Shown here: positions 12,910 through 26,253 of the stretch, one piece after another
How the letters are laid out: each line of letters opens with the position of its first letter
Numbering within the stretch: position 1 is the stretch's first letter
Origin: Trifolium pratense
Taxonomy: Eukaryota; Streptophyta; Magnoliopsida; Fabales; Fabaceae
DNA length: 64,000 nucleotides
Assembly: GCF_020283565.1 (NCBI RefSeq)
Contig: NC_060060.1
Span: 12,648,001 to 12,712,000 of the forward strand
Direction of reading: 5' to 3'
Notes under the pieces: model-generated
Seen by the model: only the letters and a program-made list of their open reading frames with translations
The model's database searches: none
What the model was told of the DNA's origin: nothing
Position numbers and translations under genes: made by a program

Positions 12910-13360
12910 TTTAATAGCGTTTGTTTTGACTTTTGATAGCGTTTTAAAGCGCTATTACTGATACCGCTATTATAAGTCTGGGTGCTTACAATAGCATTTT
13001 AAAACGCTATCAAATGTGCATTTTTAACAGCGCTTTTAGTAAAACGCGCTATAGTATGCTGTTAACACTGCCCAGGATATCTTTTGAAACGGTGCTTTAA
13101 TAGCGCTTTGCTTTATAAACGTTATCATAGGTACATATTTAATAGCGCCCGTGTCCCCAAAGCGCTATTATATGTCCGTTTTTTTAAATAATCTAGGTCA
13201 ACTTTTAATAGCGCCCGTGCAAAAAGCGCTATCGTATGTCATTATTTATTATTATTTTTTTTTTTGCTTTTGACATGCTTTGGAATTTAAAAAATAATAC
13301 CCTTGATTTTCATTAATCATATTCTATACGCTTTAACAGCGCTTTTTGTAAAATTGCTAT
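12910..13360. repeat. CACTA left subterminal repeats
   Basis: Roughly ten imperfect copies of AATAGCGCTTT or its complement, many paired as short inverted repeats around a few bases. These are the expected subterminal transposase-binding sites. Confidence 0.8.
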
Positions 13361-14834
13361 TGTAAGTTCTTTTTTTTAAAAACAAAAAATACACCTTCAG
13401 CTGTCAATTTTTCCAATATGATATGGTGAAATAAAAACTCTCATATATATCTTTCTTTTTGGAAAAACAAAATTGAATTGAAGCAAAATATGTATACAAA
13501 GATTGTAGGGCTGGACATTCATATAGATATTCAATACACAAGACTCACCCACCAAAACAAAGTTATGCTAATACATAAATAATAAGAACACCAAAGGCTA
13601 ATACAAAGGTGCTATACCTGCTAATGATAATCACCCACCTATCCCTACACTTAATAATCCTATGCCTATCCCTACACTTAATAATACTATGCAGAAGAAG
13701 AAATAATGCAGCAACCAAGACACGGCTTGAACGCTTTAGGATTTCTCGCCAAGCCAGCACCATTCTAATATTTCCAAGAAGTCCCTGAAAAATTAAGAAT
13801 ATACTACATGGTTGATTACTCTTATTTAATGACATAATTGAACAATTTCAATACAAATAGCAGTATATTGGTAATACATCAATACAAAACAGCTCCAATA
13901 CCTAGCCAAGCGCCCTAAACAATATAAAGGAATTATACAAGAGCAGCAAAGATACCATGAAATAAGGTACTGTAACATTTTATCAACCAAGACAACAACT
14001 CTCAATGATAGAACATATATAAAGTTAATTTCATGCTAAATTAAGTAATTAACATCTAAGCTACTCATGCTAAATTTCTAAGATGAAATGAGGTACTTAT
14101 CAACCAAATCCCACTTAGGCATTATCCAAAAATAGAAGATAACCTGCCTAGACAAATTAAGCATATGAGATCACTGCTCCCTGACTCGCACAAACCAGCT
14201 TCAATACAAATAGCAGTATATTGAACAGTTTGTACCCTTAATCAACCTTTTGTTAACTATCATGCAAATCAAAGAAAATAATGCAGTAAAAACATGGGAA
14301 TGAAGACAAATACACTAACAACAAGGCAGTATAAACCAAAGAAGAAAGAGAAAGAATATCTAAGAACAATGCATCAAGAAACAAAACTTACAGGTTGAGG
14401 AACAATGTAAGCTTCTTACGATGGCCACACCTAGAAAGATAAAAACCAAATCGACAATTATAAGAAAAATGCATTATAATAGTACAACAGAAAAATGCAT
14501 CAGTTCAAATGTTTTGGCTCCATTAGGAATGTCGTTCATGAGAGATTGATCCAAAATTTTGTCCAAAATATACTCAATATATGTTGTTCATGAGAGATTG
14601 ATCCAAAATTTTGCAACCGATGTCTCGCATGAAGCACATAACAATAATGCAAGAACACAAGCAAATAGGAGCCTCCTAGTAGGTCCAACCACAGTAGCAA
14701 AGAAGAGAAGACTGGAAGCCACTCACCTCAACACAAACAACTGCAGTAGCTTGTGCACAAACAGACAAAATACAAATTTTTAAAAAATAGCAGTTGCACA
14801 CTGTCATGTAACTTATCCACTTTTGTTTCCTACC

Positions 14835-16925
14835 TTAAAAAATTTGCCTCGGGAAGAATATTTGTGACCATATAATCTGCCCATTCCTCCTTCACTTCAT
14901 GCAACTTATCCTTAGAGTATGTACGATATTTGTTGTCTTCAAATAAACTAAAGATTCATTATGAAAAAGTTACTTAGAAGATCCCAGGTAAGTCATGCAG
15001 TACAAATTTTCAATGATATTATTCAATATACGGCACAATAGCACACTATTTTTTTATAGAGTAAAGGGTCGGGATTGTAAGTTTCACCTGTCCAGGACGA
15101 GACATTCGGCAACCTAGTATAGTATTTTGTATTGTGTCTGCATTGACCGTATGACCTCCAACATTATATATAGCCTGTAATGAGCAATACATTGAGCAAT
15201 TCAGCAGAAGCAGTTAGGCACAATTTCATACCCATTACTCAAATTGACTAGTAATGCTAATATTGTTTTTTACCTTCCAAAGAAGAAAGAATCTTTTCAC
15301 ATTGTTTTGTGGAATTCCATAAGCCAAAAAATCCTATCAGAAATCAAAGAACATATTCTAAAACAATTCATTAATCAAGTGAGAGAAATAGAATGTATTA
15401 AAGGGTAAAATGGCTTTGAGAATAATAATTACATGCATCACTAAAGCATTGTGTACGTTGATCTAGAAAGCTAATTTCTCGTGTTTCAAATTCCCTGGAC
15501 CTACTTCTTCTAATTGACAAATAAGTGATCTGAAACAGCATAGAAGTACATGACCAAATATAACTCATGATGATTGTACCTACGTTCCTGACTGCAGTGG
15601 CTATCTATTATTCAAGCTTAGTTATCACGTAGTACAACTTGTGTCTAAATACAACGATCTAGTTTAAAAGATTACCCCCTACTTGATCGACCTACCCATA
15701 GTGAACGATAAGTCATACCCAAAAATCAGGTATTATTAAATAAACTCACCTGTAAGTCTGAAGCAAATACACTGTATCACTCAATTTCTGATTCTCATTA
15801 TAAATCCAGGATACCTCAACTATGGTGCTATAGGGGCCACTAAACTCCATAAATCCTTCAACCAAAAAAAAAGATTGTCCAACTGTACATCAAAAGAGTT
15901 GTTGTTTCTGAACCTTAGACTCCACATGTCGCCTTGATCTCCAATAGAAAACGCACTTGTTGAAGTACTGGGAGATGGAAGTCCAGGATTTGTTACAGGT
16001 GGTTCTGCTAGTTTGTAGTATATAGGTGATATACATTTAACCATATCCTCAGAAAGCCTATTAGCTGTTTCTGGAATGTGATCAAATATTCCAGTGCCGT
16101 TATGTTCTGCTAGACTGATTATTTTTGTTGGAGCGTCAACACTTTCGGCATACTGTATATAAAACAAAATGAGTCAAAATCCAATTAAGGTCTACAAAAG
16201 TATCATTCTTGCTATTCATGCTGAAATAGTTATAAACAAAAAATGGACATGACCGAACTTCATAATAACATGAATATATGCTTACAAGAAAACTGAAAAC
16301 AAAACTCAACCATATGATATATTACATTCAATTTATTTATTTATTTATTCCCGGCAATGCTAAATTAAAAAGAAAGAATTGTGGAGATATTAACAATGAC
16401 ATAACTCATAATAGCCATGCCATGGAAGATTGTAGAACTCTGATATGTTGTCAAACTAAAGATGGAACAGTTATCAAAGTCCCGTGAAAGGAGTATTTTA
16501 GCCTTATACCTAGCTAATGTGGGATCTTAACATGTTAACTACTATATACTGCATAATGATTTTCGTAAAAATCATTTTAGGAGATAGAAAATGCAAAAGT
16601 TCTACCTATCCAAATTGTCATTCTGTCCTTCCCACGGCCTCAAACACAAATCTAGAGACATCAGCACCCAACCTCTACAACTAGAAGTTGAATAAGAATC
16701 TACTAGCTTGATATGGAACAACTTTGAAAAAATCACAGCTGAATAGCCAACACCTAGAAACAACTTTATCTTCTAATTTAAATCAATTTTGCAAATTAAA
16801 TTTTCTCAAACTTCTATAATGTGAGCTATAATGCAACATATACTGTAACTTATCCCTAAGCATACCTTAATGACGGCAGTTTGAGTTGTGAGAGTACCGC
16901 GACCAAGGAGTCCGAATTTTGACAT
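14835..16925 (-). pseudogene. Chimeric DUF547-type gene fragment captured by CACTA
   Basis: A 20-codon first exon (16866-16925, starting MSKFGLLGRGTL) ends at a GT donor and joins in phase 0 to an exon starting at 16152. That exon and later ones resemble plant DUF547 proteins with an N-terminal MIP1-type leucine zipper: NRLSEDMVKCIS, then GPYSTIVEVSWIY, SLICQLEEV, INVHNALVMH, AYGIPQNN and NVGGHT...ILGCRMSRPGQ in order down to about 15,100. The copy is broken: a length change in a T run near 15,865-15,873 shifts the frame between the two halves of the second exon, and the tryptophan before INVHNAL is a TAG at 15463-15465. Exon 1 is not part of the DUF547 family as I know it, so the unit looks assembled from two sources. 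Segments below about 14,950 are unassigned. Confidence 0.7.
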
Positions 16926-17408
16926 TTAAATTGGTGGGATATTGGATTAAGGTTCTCAGACAGAAGAAGATTTATGGGTTATGGGTTAGGGTTCACAGTG
17001 GTTTCTGGATTCTTGGATATTAGGATTGACAACGATGTGAGAAGGAAATCTATTGCAAAAAACGAGTGTGATTGGAGAAGACGGACGATTAATGTGAAAC
17101 GATTGATCCAACTTCGATTTCTCTGGGAAACAACCTCTCTGAGTTGATCCGATTGCTCTGACTTTGATTACAGAGGAACGATTTCTCTCTGAGTTCGATT
17201 CCTCTTGGTTTGAAGCTAGAAGACGACCAATTTCGATTCTAGGGTTTGAGTTCAATGTTTGTTGGGAATTGTTTGAAGAAGCTATAAAAACATTGAATTT
17301 GATTCTAGGGTTTGAGTTCAATGTTTGCTGAAAGTGGTTTGAAGATCGTGGATTCGAGGATGTGAAATTCGTGCCAATATTTGATAGAATGGAAGATCTC
17401 TGTTTTTG

Positions 17409-17410
<2 letters not shown>

Positions 17411-17440
<30 letters not shown>
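17411..17440. repeat. (TTA)n microsatellite
   Basis: About ten TTA/ATT repeats inside the right part of the CACTA element. Confidence 0.9.
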
Positions 17441-17509
17441 TAATTAGCAACTAAGGGGTCAAAGGTTCGACACCCATCCATCACAGTTTTTTATTTATTA
17501 TTTTCCATT

Positions 17510-17750
17510 ACTATAGCGGTTATGTCAAACGCGCTATTATAGGATATAAGCTTTAATAGCGTTTTTGAAAAAGTGCTATTATAGAGCTCCGCGTTTTTGG
17601 CTTTAACAGCGGTTATTTACAAAGCGCTATTATAGTGTACTTTGGTTCAGTGCTTTAATATCGCTTTTCCTAAAACCGCTATAATAAGGGCTCCGGTTTA
17701 TGTTTTAATAGCGCTTTTAAATAAGCGCTATTAAATGGGCGCTATAAAAA
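17510..17750. repeat. CACTA right subterminal repeats
   Basis: Multiple copies of TAGCGCTTT / AAAGCGCTATTA in both orientations, mirroring the left subterminal region. Confidence 0.8.
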
Positions 17751-18339
17751 CTCTTTTTTGTGGTAGTGAATGTATACAATTTTGAGCCACTTTTCACTCC
17801 ACTTTATCAATCACATATGAACTTGAGCATTAAAGTCCTAATATATTTTATATATGATTTTCCCAATGTGATTCACCGTACATGAACTCCATCATCACTA
17901 TAACAACCTCAAGCTTTGCCATAAGAATCATCTAATTCTATTCGCAACATAACAATACCTAACCAGACCTCCCATATATCTGAATGAGTTGAATCCTTAT
18001 CAACATTTTAACTCTCACGAGTCTCATCAAGAATTCAATAAGACTGGATTAGTTTTATTTCGTGGTGCAAGGCATAGCTTTGAACGAAATAGATGGAAAT
18101 GTGTGCCATTTTGTTTATTGAATTGAATCCCTTTGATGAGAGTTAGACATACTCTGCAAATGAAAAGTAAAAGAAACAAAAAGAAAAGTAAAAAGGTAAG
18201 AATGTTTGGCAATGACGTCACTACATGGGGGGACAACCATTGAAGCCATGCGCACTGCGGTCCTAAATTCCTTCCTTTCTTTTATTTATTCTTTATAATT
18301 AATCTCCTCACTCACTGCTAACAGAATCCCTCTCTTCTC

Positions 18340-18340
<1 letters not shown>

Positions 18341-18374
<34 letters not shown>
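18341..18374. repeat. (CT)n microsatellite
   Basis: About 17 CT repeats read directly. Such tracts are common in plant 5' leaders and promoters; here no downstream gene start is close. Confidence 0.9.
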
Positions 18375-18376
<2 letters not shown>

Positions 18377-18480
18377 AACACAAACCTCCTTGATCATATT
18401 TTCTTCTTCTATTCACTGCAGGACAGTACTTGTCTTCCTTAAACTACTACTAAAATTATACTCTTCAGGTGAGCTTATAA

Positions 18481-18604
18481 CAAAAGTCTTTTGTAAACTA
18501 CAATACATATGCATATGCATTTTGTTTCATCAAGCATCACAAGTCTTTTGTAAACTACAATACAATCAATATATACACGTATGTATCTAGCATTTTGTTT
18601 CATC
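18481..18604. repeat. Imperfect tandem duplication, about 60 bp
   Basis: Two consecutive blocks share AGTCTTTTGTAAACTACAAT at one end and GCATTTTGTTTCATC at the other; the middle differs. Confidence 0.8.
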
Positions 18605-19860
18605 TTTTTGTTTGTGCATAAATAGAACTATATACAATGAATCCAAATTTTTCATAGAATTTTTGTCAAATCTAATGCAAATACTCTAGTCTCCGGCCAT
18701 AACCAATATATCTGGTCTGTAATATAAAACAATACATCAGTTATTCAATAAATTTAAAAAGTAAATTTTTGTTGTGATAAGAGGATTATGAGTGTGTTTG
18801 TATATATTGTTGAGCTTGAATTAAAATTAAGCAGCAAAGTTATAAGAAAGGTGCAGCTACACCTGCACAGAATAAACCAGAAAGAAAAGCAGCAGCAGTG
18901 AACATTTATCTGAAAATCAGTTAAGGAGAATGAATGAGTCAGTGAGATGTGACATGAAAATAGTCGACAAAAAGACAAAAAAGTCAGAGTAGTCCCAGTT
19001 TGAGTTTGAGCAATGAGAAGAACAAAGAAAGAAAGAGTCTCTCTAATCTAATGTCTTCATCTCAACAAGCACTATACTCTGCTTTTTTTCTTTGCTTTTC
19101 ATCCAATAAAACGTTTCCTCTCTTTTTGTCTCTCAACTTTTTCTCTCTTTCCACAAAACGCGTGCCCGTTTTATTATGATTACGTCACTTCCATCTTTCT
19201 TAGACCTTACAGTACTAATCACAATGCTCTTCTGCTTTATTAGTACTATAACCAATTAAGCATGCATTCTTTTCTGTACTTCTTGTTGCTAATCTAAAAA
19301 AATTAACATATCTTTGTTTCCTTAAAAAGTTGTTTTTGTTTGTTTTATCCATGTCATTAACAAGGTTGATTAATTAATCAAGAATGATACACAAACATTC
19401 ACTTTTTCTATATTCGCGCAAAACCCTAGTTAATCACATTCAAATATATGATTAATTCAGTTGAATAGATGGTTCATTCAATTCTCAGTTAAGATTGTGG
19501 TTAATTCAAATACATCAATTAACCATAAAATTCAACGTGAATTAAATTAACTATATATGGAGTATTGCACTCAATCTCATATATAAGTAACAATTACTTT
19601 TTAGGTTCATTTAATAATTGATATTATATATTTGAATTATTGAATGAACTTAAAAAGTAAATTGTTAGATCAGAGGGAGTATTCAACTGAATTAACCGCA
19701 ATTTTTGTACCTGATTAACCATTTGTCGTGACTTGCATGTGTATGAAAAAATAGATGTCCATGAAATATTTTTGTTAAGTAATATTTCTTCTTATCTTAA
19801 ATATAAACAAAAATTCAAAACATATATTTTGTTGATTATATATCAAATTCAATATTTATG

Positions 19861-19862
<2 letters not shown>

Positions 19863-19920
<58 letters not shown>
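19863..19920. repeat. (AT)n microsatellite
   Basis: Uninterrupted AT repeat of about 58 bp, roughly 680 bp upstream of the NAC start codon. Confidence 0.95.
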
Positions 19921-19922
<2 letters not shown>

Positions 19923-20437
19923 ATAATATATGCTTCAAAAAATATGCATAATATATAATAATGAATGGTAATGTGGAATGGGGAACCCCGTTTGTTGATG
20001 AATCATAATTCCCACCACCACTCACTAACACAAGACAACATCATTAGTACAACCCCTCTACCTGTCCGTTTCTTATATACCCTTCCTTCATCATCAAACT
20101 CAAACCCTATACCTATGCCATTCCTCATCTCTTTTTTTTTTTTTCCTTATCATTTCTTCATTTCTCTCTCTAACTCTTCCATCAAAATCATTGTTTCTCA
20201 AATTATCAAGTTTTGTTTATAAACACGCGCTTATACTAATTTATCTTTTCACAATTAATTAATCTAGTGAGTGTTGCTCACCACCAAATAACCTTATGAT
20301 TATTTCTTATAACACTTGTCACCTTTTTACTAAAACCTTATAATATTATAATTTTTCACCTTTTCATTTTTTAATTTTTTTTTTTTGGTTTTCATGACTT
20401 CACTTCACTAGAGTTATTATTATATCTTCTCTCTCTC

Positions 20438-20450
20438 ATATATATAACTC
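20438..20450 (+). promoter_or_regulatory. Probable TATA box of the NAC gene
   Basis: CATATATATAACTC lies about 150 bp upstream of the NAC ATG, downstream of a CT-rich stretch. Position and sequence fit a plant TATA element; the transcription start is not determined. Confidence 0.5.
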
Positions 20451-20595
20451 ATATTCATCACACTCATATATACATCACATCTTGTTTGGTTATAATTCAA
20501 ACATGATCATGAAGAAAGTGATCAAGTGAGTGTGGTGGTACTGGTGGGTATTAATGGTGGTGGTGAATTTTATGCAGCACCAGTAACTTGATATC

Positions 20596-23396
20596 ATGGA
20601 GTCCATGGAGTCATGTGTCCCACCAGGCTTTCGCTTCCATCCAACTGATGAAGAACTAGTTGGTTATTATCTCAGAAAGAAAATCGCTTCTCAGAAAATC
20701 GATCTTGATGTTATCAGAGAGATCGATCTTTATCGTATCGAACCATGGGATCTTCAAGGTATACATATACACATACAAATATACTTTTTACAAGCTATGC
20801 TAATCTTTTCCAAAGAAAATATTAGGGTTTTGAAGATCTAATAAATATATGACCAGGTTCGCAACGTAACTGCAACTGCAATAGTAATTTAGAACTATAT
20901 ATGATAGTAAGCAAGATAGATCTGTGTTTTTTATTTTATAAAAATTAAAGATTTATTTATGTGAATGAAATGGATGCAGAGAGATGCAGGATTGGATATG
21001 AAGAACAAAATGAATGGTATTTTTTCAGTCACAAAGATAAAAAGTATCCAACTGGAACAAGAACTAATAGAGCTACCATGGCTGGGTTTTGGAAAGCTAC
21101 AGGAAGAGATAAAGCAGTTTATGACAAAATGAAACTAATTGGGATGAGGAAGACTCTTGTTTTCTATAAAGGAAGAGCACCTAATGGACAAAAATCTGAT
21201 TGGATCATGCATGAGTATAGACTTGAATCTGATGAAAATGGACCTCCACAGGTAACTTATATCATTCGAATCCTAATTAACATTATCATAATAAATTTGA
21301 CCGGTTTTCAGCGTTTAAATATTTTTGTCTGTCTGCTTTCTACAGTACTTCATCCGTCTCAAAATATAAGTAAAAATATATCAGCAAAAGTGAATGTATT
21401 TGGTCTAAATCTTGCATCAAATACATCAATTTTCGTTGACCAGATCAATTTAGTGACAAAGTTTAGATCTCATAGAAGGAACTTCTACTAATAACTAGTA
21501 ATTTACTAACTATATCTCTAACTCTAATAAAGATGGATGTAAGATGATCATTAGTGTAAATTTAAATTTTAATAGTAGTTCATGACATTCATTTTGTTTT
21601 TGGTTTTGCATTTTTCTATGTAGCCATGCTAGATAGATAGAACTTTATGTTATTACTGTCGCTCTAGTGCTTCAATGTGATGTCATTGCTACTCATTCTT
21701 AATGAAAATCGTGCAAACTTTCTTTCTCTAGGACACACTTTCACTTTTTTTCACCAAACAACAAAGTCAAAAGTCACTGCTTTCAACAGAGAATATATAA
21801 TTAATCATCTTTCATTTCCTTCCTTTTATGCTTACACACTTTTGTTTCTATTTTGATTGTCAAAGGTAAATCTCAAATGTAATTAATTACGGTTGACTAC
21901 ATCTATACAACAACTACCTCTCACAAATTGATGGAAAATTATGTAAAAGCTAAAGGGACAACAAAACATACATTAAAATAGAAACACTAATGAGTTCACT
22001 TTTTTTTACTTTCCTCCCTCCATTTTGCAATATATAGCAACCCTGGTCAACTTAAATTCAAACTTCACACATAGCAACAAAAGAATATAGTGTCAACATA
22101 TATTCTTCCATATTAGTTGTAAATTGTAGGAGTAATTGATTTTTATTTTTTGAATAGCAAATAATATTATATATAATAAGCAAAAAGAACAAGAGAAAAT
22201 TCAGAATATAAAGGGTACCAGCAACACACCCTGCAGAGAAAATTGTAGGAGTAATAGAAAATAGAAAGGAACTGCGGCTATTCTACAATCAGAGATCTGG
22301 ACAATTTAGGTTGAACTTTGTGATCAAACATCGTGTGTTTTTTTATTTGCATTTTGTTTCTTTAGTCTTTTGAACTTAGGTTGTTTTTCTAACATATTTT
22401 TATTGCTTAAAAAATAGGTCTATTATAAATCTATTGTGATTCACGTGAATCTTAACCAGTAATAAAAAGATGGCGTGTTGAAAAAAATCTTAAAAGAAGG
22501 ACCTGGATTCTATAATCTTAGGGAATTCTACCATTAGTGTATTTTAGTTGTTTGATTGAATCTAATAGTTTAGATTTAACGTTTACTAAATATATAAAAA
22601 TGTTATAAATTATTAATCAAAATCAGATGACTATGATCTTTCTGTAGTCATTATTTGACCGCAGAAAATTCATCATCATAACTCAATGAAGTTACATTTC
22701 ATCTCTAGTTTGATACTTATAATGAAACTATGTTTTATGCATGTGCAGGAAGAAGGATGGGTTGTTTGTAGAGCATTTAAGAAAAGAACAACAAATAGCC
22801 AAAATACAAAAAGAACAATTGAAGGATGGGACACAACAAGCTACTTCTATGAAGAAGCTCCATGTGGTATCATCAACAATTCAATGGTGGATCCAATTGA
22901 GTTAATCTCAAGACAACCTCAAAGCTATTTATCTCAAACTTACAATATGTGTAAGCAAGAGATAGAAGCATGCATGCATGCAGAACAATTTGTACAGCTT
23001 CCTCAACTTGAAAGTCCTTCATTGCCATTATTAGTAAAGAGACCAAGCACGGTGTCTCTGGTATCATCCGAAATTAATAACGATGACACCGATGACCAAA
23101 ACCGGTTATTATTATTATCCAACAATAATAATACAACAACTACGAATACGAATACGAATAATGTGACTGATTGGAGAGCTCTTGATAAATTTGTGGCTTC
23201 TCAACTAAGTCATGAAGTTGAAACTGATCAAGGAGTATTGTTGTCGAGTTTTGGTGCAACAAATAATAATCATAGCTCGGATATGGCATTGATGTTACTG
23301 CAACAAAGTAGTAGGGATGAAGGGAACAAGTTAAGTCCTTTTTTGAATGGAAGTTCAGATTGCAGTGATATTGGGATATGCATATTTGAAAAATGA
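20596..23396 (+). CDS. NAC-domain transcription factor, VND1-3 type
   Basis: Three exons (20596-20758, 20980-21251, 22749-23396; introns in phases 1 and 0) give 360 residues. The NAC DNA-binding domain fills residues 8-160: [14 protein letters not shown] at 9-22, then [40 protein letters not shown] and DWIMHEYRL in canonical order, ending [12 protein letters not shown] at 146-157. The C-terminal half carries the marks of the VASCULAR-RELATED NAC-DOMAIN group: [11 protein letters not shown] at 229-239, [12 protein letters not shown] from 287 and a terminal DIGICIFEK, closest to the VND1/2/3 clade. Family knowledge: nuclear activators that switch on secondary wall and cell death programmes in xylem vessels. 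The start is the first ATG; MESMES contains a second in-frame ATG three codons on. The second intron (1.5 kb) contains a small retroposon. Confidence 0.95.
22121..22255 (-). mobile_element. 103-bp retroposon in NAC intron 2
   Basis: AAATTGTAGGAGTAAT at 22121-22136 is repeated exactly at 22240-22255. The insert begins with a T-rich run and GAATAGCAAATAAT, resembling the start of the 161-bp insert at 7,681 (GAATGGCAAAATAT). It is a minus-strand, strongly truncated retroposon inside the intron and far from the splice sites. Confidence 0.75.
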
Positions 23397-26200
23397 AGAA
23401 AATAATTACTACCATTTTATTTGTACTACTATATATATATAAATGTTTTCATGGATATATATTATATATGTTGAGATGAGACATATTATATAATTTTGTA
23501 AAAATATGTGTGGAAGATTTAAAATCTCTATGCCCTATATGAATGAGTGCAAATTGAGATGCATGCGTCCAAATTAAATGGCTCTTGAATCAAGATATAG
23601 AATTTTATTTTAAGTTATCATACAATATGTGTGCATTATATATATCTTGTGTCATAGATATAAAAAAATGAGTCCTTCTTTCTAGGCTCCGGCAGCTGTG
23701 ACAGAAGGCAGTTCGATCAAAATTACATGCGGGTATTATTCATTTTCTGCTGGCAAGAAGAAATTTATAAACCTTCTTATGTGCCCTTGTCTTTAAGCAT
23801 GCTTATTTTTATATATTGTTGTATAATTGATCTACAATAGTCATTTTTCTATGACATGTGCTTTCACATATATGGATATAATATAGCGGTGGTAAACGCT
23901 AAGTTAGACATCTTATTTAGATATTTATTTGTATATTGTTGAAGTGAATAATTCTGATAGGTTTAAAATTAATACATTATTTATGAACTTATCAGATTTA
24001 TCCACTTTAGTAGTATACTGGTACATATTCAAATAAAATGTGTATCGAAAAATTCACCTATAGTCGTTTTACTCGTGGTTAATTATTAGTTTCTTCACGT
24101 ATTATTTTTGTATACCAATTTAAATTGGCTTTTTTTCCCCTTCTTTATAATTTATTGTAATTATTAGGATCTTTGTATATGTCTCAAGTTATCTCTATGG
24201 CTTAGGATTAATAGATACGAAAAATAGAAAAAGTGAGGAAAATGTCAATAAATATGAAATAGATTGAAAATTAGGGTTTTACTTCAATTTTCTATTTTTA
24301 ATTGATGTCTTACCTCAATTTGGCTTATGCCCTCTATTTTTGAAACTAAAATCGAGTATATATACCTTATAAAGTTATAATATTTGTAAGTTTTAATAAA
24401 ATATTCTATTCTACTTCAAAAAAATAAATATTATATTCCCATATATTTAGATTGAGCCATGAATTAGATTGATAGTAGTCGTTACCTGATTGGTGAGCAA
24501 GGGGAGTTTTCGTGGGTCCGTAATCCGTATGTTGTCTAGCATGCATTTTGCACCATTGCTCTTGTTCACCATGCTTTGTATTATGGTATGCACTAACCAT
24601 GCTCTCATGCATTTTTTTTCTTCTTCTTTATTTATACAATAACTTTCTAGCTAGAAAAGTTTACTTCCTTTTTGGTCAAAAAAAGAAGGAAAAAATTACT
24701 TTCTTTATATATACTAATTTTCTGGTAGTCCCTTTGGTTGATTGAAGTCGTAGTATCTGTACAGATTCCAACTTAAAAACATGTTATTTGTAATAGCCAA
24801 AATTTTATGAAGAAATAGGTAAAATAGATTACAAGTGGTACTAGACCAACTTCATATTAAAATACACCTCTAACACCACCCAACACCTAGAGATCTATCT
24901 AAAAATACAATATTCGAGTGTGTTTGTTATCCAATCATAAAATAGAAAATGTCTTCCCGATATTTTCGCTAGATAAGGTTTTAATCGATTCCATTGCCTC
25001 AATGGCCGACGATGATTTGGAGAAAAGATGAAATTATATTCATAGTCTTTCAAATAGACCGCAAAACTGTGTATCACAATAACAATAGACCATTCCCTTC
25101 TCCCTTCGAGAAAGAACGCAAAAGTTTTCCAACAAAACAAACAAATCATCGCGGAGAGAGTCATAAAGACCCCAACCAAACCATCTATAGACTTAATACG
25201 AAACGGGATCAGCAATGAACACTTAATGAAGAGTACATCAACTCAATTATAAAAAAAAATCGTACAAAAACAATCAATTGTTATAGTGCAAGTGATTCCC
25301 TTTATTTGAGAGTAATAGTGACAGTCGATAAGGTCGAAAAATGTATGAACACAATAGTTGTTTACTTGCTTATTGTAACCTTGTACATGTGCAAGTGATT
25401 CTTTGCTTTGAAAAAATAAAAGTTCTTTAATTTCATCTTTATTCATATGGTGATTTTGATAGTATAACTGCTTTGGTACAAGCCTACAAACTATTAGATG
25501 GACCAAATGGGCCAAATTCGCCCATTTAATCCGCTTATTCAAATCTAGATCTTCTTTTGTCGCTTTATCTAATTTTCACTCATCCTATGTGTTTTCATTT
25601 TTATTTTTCTGTTATTTAAGTAGCGGACGTTATAAAAATGAGATATTTTTGAAAAATGTCGTATGCTACTTAGCGGATGTTATAATAAACAAATATGGTA
25701 AGGTGTTTTTGGGTGTATCCATTACCTAAGTAGCGGACATAGTATTTATGTAAATTCGTGGGCACGCGAGAAATTGAATAGGGTGGCAAAAGAAAATCTC
25801 AATCTTTATTTTTATGCTAGTATGGCCCCAAAAAATAGTATATATTTATGAAAAATGTTAATTAGTGTCCCAACACATTAGTTAAGAAAACCTATTAGAG
25901 GAAAACTACATTGAAACTAATTATATAGTCAATATTTATAAAATATAAAAAATATTTTCAATGTGAATTTTTTTTTTTTAACTAATGCTTTAATCTGACC
26001 TATATTTATATACCTTCAAGAAGCTTGTTAATTACTCTGTTTTATTTCACTCCCAAAACACACTCATTGAGTATCTATCTTCCATACAGATTTGATAATT
26101 TAGCTATAGGTGGTAAGGTGGACCAAATGTTATTGACAGCCACTAACTAAAGTATGAACTTTATACGTATGTATATCAAAATTTGATATTACCATATCTT

Positions 26201-26253
26201 ATGTTATTGTTCATTACTACTGTCAAAAAAAAAATGTTATTGTTCATTACTAC
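26201..26253 (+). mobile_element. Micro-retroposon scar (TGTC plus poly-A)
   Basis: ATGTTATTGTTCATTACTAC at 26201-26220 is repeated exactly at 26234-26253. Only 13 bases separate the copies: TGTC and an A run. A 20-bp exact repeat with a TGTC-poly(A) insert is the cleanest example of this class in the window. Confidence 0.75.

Larger units (their letters stand above)
12890..17768 (-). mobile_element. Non-autonomous CACTA transposon
   Basis: The left end reads CACTACTACAAAAAAG and the right end, reverse-complemented, CACTACCACAAAAAAG. The 3-bp sequence AAT flanks both sides (12887-12889 and 17769-17771), the target duplication expected of the CACTA (En/Spm) superfamily. Both subterminal regions (about 12,910-13,360 and 17,510-17,750) are packed with AATAGCGCTTT / AAAGCGCTATT motifs, typical subterminal transposase-binding repeats. 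No TnpD-like transposase is found across 4.88 kb; instead the interior carries a chimeric gene fragment on the minus strand. Confidence 0.92.
17772..20400. other. Intergenic, upstream of the NAC gene
   Basis: No coding gene is seen. It contains a CT microsatellite, a short duplication and a long AT repeat. The CT tract followed by exon-like CT-rich sequence near 18,300-18,480 could be a transcribed leader, but no open frame or RNA family is recognisable. Confidence 0.5.

Noticed and set aside
18850..18900. Possible small-RNA hairpin (GGTGCAG...CTGCACA)
   Set aside because: Stem of only about six pairs, and no known plant miRNA sequence was recognised.
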